Positions 47,601-55,816 of a DNA stretch of 64,000 bases are shown here, piece by piece. How positions within the stretch are numbered: the stretch's first letter is position 1; every line of letters begins with the position of its first letter. Under the pieces are notes generated by a model. It made no database searches and was not told where the DNA came from. It was given only the letters and a program-made list of their open reading frames with translations. Source of the DNA: Spongilla lacustris. Taxonomy: Eukaryota > Porifera > Demospongiae > Spongillida > Spongillidae. A program made the translations under genes and the position numbers. The stretch spans positions 1,979,122 through 2,043,121 of the forward strand of contig OX442431.1 of assembly GCA_949361645.1 (NCBI GenBank). The letters run 5' to 3'.

Positions 47601-50600
47601 GGCTACACACATGTACATACATGTACATATACATATCAATACATGCATGCAGCCTCACCAATCAACTGACCTTTTAAAAGGCCAATACCCTGCTAAGGCC
47701 AGTACATGATAGGATGACGCATGCAGTACACGAGGAAGACACGTATGGCTCAGACCCAATGCTGTATGGAGGAAGACACGTATGGCTCAGACCCAATGCT
47801 GCATGGAGGAAGACACGTATGGCTCAGACCCAATGCTGCATGGAGGAAGACACGTATGGCTCAGACCCAATGCTGCACGGAGGAAGACACGTATGGCTCA
47901 GACCCAATGCTGCATGGAGGAAGACACGTATGGCTCAGACCCAATGCTGCACGTTTTCAGTACTCATCAGTGCACAGTTGAAGTGTACATGTTCATGTAG
48001 GCCAGAGGTTCCTGGATTAGTGATCTTCACAATTAAAAGAACTCACTATCTTTTCACTGTCGGGCTAGACTTCCCACCACTTCACAACCTAACAACATTT
48101 GTATACATCTAGAAAAAAAAAAAAAACTTGCATGCTCTGCAGAGTTAACATGCGGGATTGCAATACAGTGCAATAAAACTCTTATCCGAGCGAATATTAT
48201 CTTATCCGTAAAAGAAGCAGCAGAAGGTTTGGGTGTGGGAACGAGTGAACATTATCTCTGTTGTCTGAGCTTTCTAAGCGTCGAAAGTTTTACTACACTG
48301 TAGGTCTTTGATTGCTCTGTCCAAATACGCTCGCAAGATTTTATGCTACATTGGCTGTCAAAGGATTGGTTAATCATATTCAAGACCATTCGAATCCTAC
48401 ATATATGTAGTTCCTGATAATGTGTGTGTCATCAAGCTTTGAACCATTTTCATGCCCTTCTTCAGAACTGAAGTAGTTTCCAATGGATCTAGCGGAATAT
48501 CTGAACGAGTTGATCTATCTGAGCTGAGTTGATCCTCATCATATTCATCATATTTATGCTACATGTACTGACTCAATGCATTCTTCAATATTCAGCCTCT
48601 CGCTCAGTATGTCAGCGTCCATCCATTGTTTACTACGTGTTGCCTGAACTGCTGCATTGAGCTCCATACATTGAAGCATACCAATGGTAGATGGTTGAGA
48701 CAAGGGTCTTGTGGTAATCATCGCTGTTAGCTGTCATGTCTGCTTCATAAACAGTAGCAAGGTAGTGGGCATGTTTCCAACATCCAGCTACTACAGATGG
48801 TGAAAGAGCTTTCCAGCTATCCTCACTATTTCTGCGACCTTGGACATGTGAGGAAGATGTCCATATTTCAAACCTGCAAGCTCTCAAAGTTAGTAGCGGT
48901 GTCATCAAGACTGGCGAGAAGCTTTACCTTGTAACTTGCCTTCAGAGTACATATCACCCATTGATCGAGGGGTTGATAAACTGACGTCACACTTGGAGGA
49001 AACTTATACATGTATATACAGCAACTTGCCCTAAAGGATCCGAGCAAGTGTCATCTAACCATCCATTCACCTTAAGGGTCCTTAGTCCACTGCCTTATTT
49101 GAGACAAAAAAACGACACTATTCCACCATCGAATCTAGCACTAACGATCATTCCAAGCATTTTTTTTGATCAAAATATGGGATGCACGTTGGACAGAAGC
49201 AACGAGTTCATTTAGCAATACCAATTAGTACAGGATCTACTTTGCAGCTACATGTACATGTACGTATGTACCTGTAGAATTAACAGAGCTCTAGAATTAA
49301 TGTGACACTATCCTTCGCACACGTGTGCTTAGAGCCCCTTCCACTTTGTCTTGGATCACCTTCATGTGACAAAAGGTAACTACAATTGGGTTGTAGTTTT
49401 ATAGGAAAGTGCAGTTTCATTCGTATTGAATATACTGTTGACGTCACAATGTTTCTGAATTTCCCCTTCTGCCTTAGTTCACTTTGCTAGCTTCGCCGTA
49501 ATGGCGAACACGCTTTCCAATATCAAAGCCCACTGCCAATTTGAAGACCAACCATCTGAGGCCTTAAAATTTACAAACACCTTGCAAAAATTTACTAACG
49601 CCTTTCAACTTAGCCTCATAGGACGCATGAGCTTGTAGCAGCAAATGTGATATAGGTAGTGGCTTACGATATCTTCCAACTAGGCAGTGAAGGAAAACGA
49701 TCATACATGGCATTGTCAATTGCTGGATACTGTCCTCTTTATGTACACACGTGTACATGTAGTTTGAAATGTATGGGAAAACGCTTATGTATAACAGCAG
49801 TGGTTATGGTGTGCTTATTTTTTTACAATGGAGTACAGCTGGATTCTAAAATCTTTACGTACTTTCCTTGGTTGCTTACCTAATTCAGCTTCTGAAATTA
49901 CTTTCATCTTGTCTTCGAGGCTCAGATATCGTCCTGCTGAGTTAGGGATCACTTTTGTTGCTGCAGCCATGTGATCATAATCACACGAAATGGTATTGGG
50001 CCTTTTTGGTGAACAGTTTGAAGATACAAGAATTTACTTCTAGATAGTTAGTCGGGTATGCTTTACTGGTATGTACTACAATGTAGTTAGTGAACGTAAA
50101 ACGGTACGACTTCAAAACAGCCTAGTGAGCCTCACATAATAGGATGGTGGTTGTACATTACTCATCCAAATCAATTTGCATGTTATTAACACCTTTATGG
50201 CAACAAATAGATACTCCCGAGATTCATAGGAGATTGGGTCTGCACAAGCACTGGAGATTGGGTCTGCACAAGCACTGGAGATTGGGTCTGCACAAGCACT
50301 GGAGATTGGGTCTGCACAAGCACTGAAGATTGGGTCTGCACAAGCACTGGAGATTGGGTCTGCACAAGCACTGGAGATTGGGTCTGCACAAGCACTGGAG
50401 ATTGGGTCTGCACAAGCACTGTAGATTGGGTCTGCACAAGCACTGGAGATTGGGTCTGCACAAGCACTGGAGATTGGGTCTGCACAAGCACTGGAGATTG
50501 GGTCTGCACAAGCACTGGAGATTGGGTCTGGGTTAAACACAAGGGTGCATTACACCGAGCCCTTAACCTTAACGTACATGTACATGTATGTTAAGAGGCT

Positions 50601-53600
50601 TTGCTTATTCAGCTTGGATTTGGATGATGGAGTTATCATTAGGTTGGAGGAGGTGGTGGGGGGAGGGAGGGTGTAGGTTGGAGGTGGGGGGAGGGAGGGT
50701 ATAGGTTGGAGGAGGTGGGGGGGAGGGAGGGTGTAGGTTGGAGGAGGTGGGGGGAGGGTATAGGTTGGAGGAGGTGGGGGAGGGTATAGGTTGGAGGAGG
50801 TGGGGGAGGGGGAGGGTGTAGGTTTGAGGAGGTGGGGGGAGGGAGGGTGTAGGTTGGAGGAGGTGGGGGGAGGGAGGGTGTAGGTTTGAGGAGGTGGGGG
50901 GGAGGGAGGGTATAGGTTGTGCAAGTACTCTGTAGTATAAACAACGACTGAAACTTCGTCATTCCTTTTCCTGACTTCCTCATTCCATGTTAAAGTGGAC
51001 ATCTGTGCGTACCAAATACATGTCCATGTAAAAATGCAAACCCGCATGTTAACTCTCGCAGAGCATGCAAGTTTGTTTTTTTTTCTAGATGTATACAAAA
51101 GTTGTTAGGTTGTGAAGTGGTGGGAAATCTAGTGAAAAGACAGTGAGTTCTTTTAATTGAGAAGATCACTCTCTTGAGAAAAATCATGTAACCTCTTGGC
51201 TACCTGTGCGCTTCAACTGTGCACTGTGTACAACTCTCCTATCCAGGTATGTGTGTGGTTTTCCGGTGTGTACTATAGGATTATCCATGCATTGTTTTGG
51301 GCAGTAGTAGTTTAGTTGTGAAAGGCTCTGTTCAGGCTATAGGTATAGGTAAGTATTTTGGGTGGATGCTGATTGTTTGGGACCTAGAGATAGTGTCCTG
51401 TTTGTCGAGGTGTTCGTATTTCAGGGAGTCCGCACTTTGGGGTTTCACTGTATTCCTAACAAACACACACCTCACCACACATACACACACAAAGTTGCAC
51501 AGAGGGCTATGAAAAAACACGTACTTCCATTGCAGTGTCTCTCTTTACACACCCACGCCTTCAGCTGTGCCTGGAAAATGTCACAACTACATGTACATGT
51601 GTGTTATACAGCAACACACCAAGACTACCCTACATGTAGTCACTGCCTTGTAACCATTACACGTACATGTACAATGTCCTACGCATACACATACAATGTC
51701 CTGCATATACATTTGTACATGTAAATGCATGTGTTTCATGTGCAAGCACTGTTGTGCAATCGTGTACATGTACATGTATGTGGATGTGTTTGTATTTGAA
51801 CAAATCATTTAAATGTACGCGTGTTGGTCATGAGTGTACAAATGTGTGTGTTGGCTATACATACAAGTGTGTGTGTGGGACAAGTATGTGTGTGGGCTAT
51901 ACATACAAGTGTGTGTGTGGGCCATATAAGTGAACATGTAGTGTTGCTAGACTGTGCAATGTACATGTATGTTCACTTGGCAGCGTAGTGGACAATGGTG
52001 TATGGTGTTGATTTTTACAGAACCCAGACTATATGAAGGATAACTTTCATATCACCATAACAACTCTGCACATTGAAAATGACCGCGGGCAGCAGGATAA
52101 TGTAAGTGTGTTACAGTGGGCACTATTTGGGGATAATGTATGTTAGAGTGGGCACTATTTGGGGATAATGTATGTTGGAGTGGGCACTATTTGGGGATGA
52201 TGTATGTTAGAGTGGGCACTATTTGGGGATGATGTATGTTAGAGTGGGCAGTATTTGGGGATAATGTATGTTAGAGGGGGCAGTATTTGGGGATAATGTG
52301 TGTTAGAGTGGGCACTATTTGGGGATAATATTTGTTAGAGTGGGCACTATTTGGGAATAATGTATGTTAGAGTGGTGCTCTATTTGGGGCATGGCACCAA
52401 TTTGCTGACTTTTCTGATCTTGCACGTTCTTACAAAATAGGATACTCCCAACCCCCAGTATTGGTACATGTGCAGTCAGTGTACTGATGCTATTGGTACA
52501 TGTGCAGTCAGTATACTGATGCTATTGGTACATGTGCAACCAGTATACTATTGATACATGTGCAGTCAGTATACTGATGCTATTGGTACATGTGCAGTCA
52601 GTATACTGATGCTATTGGTACATGTGCAGTCAGTATACTGATGCTATTGGTACATGTGCAGTCAGTATACTGATGCTATTGGTACATGTGCAGTCAGTAT
52701 ACTGATGCTATTGGTACATGTGCAGCCAGTATACTATTGGTACATGTGCAGTCAGTATACTGATGCTATTGGTACATGTGCAGTCAGTATACTGATGCTA
52801 TTGGTACATGTGCAGCCAGTATACTATTGGTACATGTGCAGTCAGTATACTGATGCTATTGGTACATGTGCAGTCAGTATACTGATGCTATTGGTACATG
52901 TGCAGCCAGTATACTATTGGTACATGTGCAGTCAGTATACTGATGCTATTGGTACATGTGCAGTCAGTATACTGATGCTATTGGTACATGTGCAGCCAGT
53001 ATACTATTGGTACATGTGCAGTCAGTGTACTGATGCTATTGGTACATGTGCAGCCAGTGTACTGATGCTATTGGTACATGTGCAGCCAGTGTACTGATGC
53101 TATTGGTACATGTGCAGTCAGTATACTGATGCTATTGGTACATGTGCAGTCAGTATACTGATGCTATTGGTACATGTGCAGCCAGTGTACTGATGCTATT
53201 GGTACATGTGCAGCCAGTATACTGATGCTATTGGTACATGTGCAGTCAGTGTACTGATGCTATTGGTACATGTGCAGTCAGTATACTGATGCTATCGGTA
53301 CATGTGCTGTCAGTATACTGATGCTATCGGTACATGTGCAGTCTGTATACTGATGCTATTGGTACATGTGCAGCCAGTATACTGATGCTATTGGTACATG
53401 TGCAGTCAGTATACTGATACTATTGGTACATGTGCAGCCAGTATACTGATGCTAGTAACTACAGATGTACTGTGGGTCTGCATGTTCATGCACATCTTCA
53501 CTTCATATCATTTTCTCTTGTTGTTTCACCTCTGTTTGGTCTTCATTATATAGCATCCTGCGTGTGAACAGTCTGAACGTACCCTGTAGTAACATTGCCA

Positions 53601-55781
53601 AACATAACTGTCTACAAGTGTATGCTATAATACTTCTGCCTTACTACTCATAGCCCTAGGCCCAGTTCGCAGTAATGGGTGGATTGCATCAAGGGTCTGG
53701 TAACACTGACTGTGTACATTTTGTGACCTCCCTTCAAGAAATCTTGCTGCTCCAATCACATTGCAGCATTACGATAATTAAGTGGGTTTGCATGGCAGTT
53801 ACAAGCTAATGCAGACCACAGGCCCACAGCTACATGTACATGTCCGCAGCTACATGCACTAAGCTTGGCTACAGCGACATCACATCAGACCAGCGACTTG
53901 TTGTAGAACGTTTTTTTTTTTGTCTGGAAGGTTAAAGTTATTAGTCGTTGCTTCCCAATGGGCACAGAAGGTCCATGATCAGATGCATGTCTATCCTGGA
54001 CTGAAAGATAAGTGTTGAAACTCTTCATTTGTATTATCCCCATTCCCCCTTATCCCCATCCCCTCATCCCCATCCCATCATCCCCTTCCCCTCATCCCCA
54101 TCCCCTTCCCCCTCATCCCCTTCCCCCTCATCCCCTTCCCCTCATCCCCTTCCCCCTCGTCCCCTTCCCCCTCATCCCCATCCCCTCATCCCCTTCCCCC
54201 TCATCCCATCCCCTCATCCCCTTCCCCCTCATCCCCATCCCCACATGATCTATTATGTTATTGCGGATCTTGCAGTGCTTCAAAGCTTGGTTTACAACAG
54301 TGGCGTGGTTTCTCCACCCTAGCTAGGCTTTTATTGGTTAACCAGTATGGTTTATGTTTCATACACGAATTACATATGTAAGGAACAGAAAATGGAATTT
54401 GGTTCTATAAGCATGTTTTTATAATCTACTACATGTATATCCAGAATCAGTGGGATGAAAGTGCCTGACCTGCATTTTGGGAAAGTTCAGCTAACACAAC
54501 ATGGAGCATGTGCAACACTGCTCATCTTCCTTCCTCTCTCCCACTGCTCATCTTCCTTCCTCTCTCCCACTGCTCATCTTCCTTCCTCTCTCCCACTGCT
54601 CATCTTCCTTCCTCTCCCACTGCTCATCTTCCTTCCTCTCTCCCACTGCTCATCTTCCTTCCTCTCCCACTGCTCATCTTCCTTCCTCTCTCCCACTGCT
54701 CATCTACCTTCCTCTCTCCCACTGCTCATCTTCCTTCCTCTCTCCCACTGCTCATCTTCCTTCCTCTCCCACTGCTCATCTTCCTTCCTCTCTCCCACTG
54801 CTCATCTTCCTTCCTCTCTCCCACTGCTCATCTTCCTTCCTCTCTCCCACTGCTCTTCTTCCTTCCTCTCTCCCACTGCTCATCTTCCTTCCTCTCCCAC
54901 TGCTCATCTTCCTTCCTCTCTCCCACTGCTCATCTTCCTTCCTCTCCCACTGCTCATCTTCCTTCCTCTCTCCCACTGCTCATCTTCCTTCCTCTCTCCC
55001 ACTGCTCATCTTCCTTCCTCTCCCACTGCTCATCTTCCTTCCTCTCTCCCACTGCTCATCTTCCTTCCTCTCTCCCACTGCTCATCTTCCTTCCTCTCTC
55101 CCACTGCTCATCTTCCTTCCTCTCTCCCACTGCTCATCTTCCTTCCTCTCTCCCACTGCTCATCTTCCTTCCTCTCTCCCACTGCTCATCTTCCTTCCTC
55201 TCCCACTGCTCATCTTCCTTCCTCTCCCACTGCTCATCTTCCTTCCTCTCTCCCACTGTTCATCCTGTTTCCTCTCCTGTTTCTTCTCTTGTCATATGTT
55301 CATGTACACTGTATATTTGTGTATTGGCATTGTTGACAAGTGGACCTTTTTTTAACCCCACAAGGTTCACAACCTACCACCGGACCAACTAGCAAAGAGA
55401 GAGGTCATCAAGATTGACATTGCCAATGATGCAATTGATCCAAAGGTAAAGCCCTTCCCATCTCTCCACACCTCTTCCCCACTCCTACCCCTTTCCCCAC
55501 TCTACCCCTTTCCCCACTCTACCCGCTCTACCCTTCTCCACACTCATTATGGTCCCTTTCTACTCACTTTCTCTCCCCATCCCTACATGTATATGGAATA
55601 GGTAGGGAGTACTTGTACATGTAGGAGTGGGAAGGGAGGTGGATAGGGTAGAGATAGGAATTATTGATAATATTGAATTAGTGCCCATACAACACTTGTG
55701 GTGTAGATGAGCTAATACATGTACTTGTACTTGTGATACCATACTCACATACTTGCATGTTCATACATAACCCCCCCCCCC

Positions 55782-55816
<35 letters not shown>

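Larger units (their letters stand above)
46475..48160. repeat. Left arm of a large inverted duplication
   Basis: Several blocks are complemented, in reverse order, at 51022-51578. 46475-46495 pairs with 51560-51578. 46535-46600 pairs with 51480-51535. 46975-47080 pairs with 51275-51375. 47490-47505 pairs with 51225-51240. 47965-48160 pairs with 51022-51230. The left arm is longer because it has gained a GTGTGGTGAGG tandem repeat (46606-46935), a 346-bp MITE (47095-47440) and a 37-bp minisatellite (47732-47955) that the right arm lacks. Confidence 0.85.

Noticed and set aside
50112..50542. Repetitive Cys/Pro/Gln frames that might look like a short repeat protein
   Set aside because: A 24-bp minisatellite keeps all minus-strand frames open. 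No conservation signal and intronic position.
52654..53097. 147-codon repeat frame with start codon
   Set aside because: Explained by the 90-bp higher-order minisatellite in PITP intron 5.
54455..55392. Three overlapping ~290-codon Ser/Leu/Pro frames
   Set aside because: All three plus frames give the same repeating peptide from a 26/24-bp pyrimidine minisatellite.
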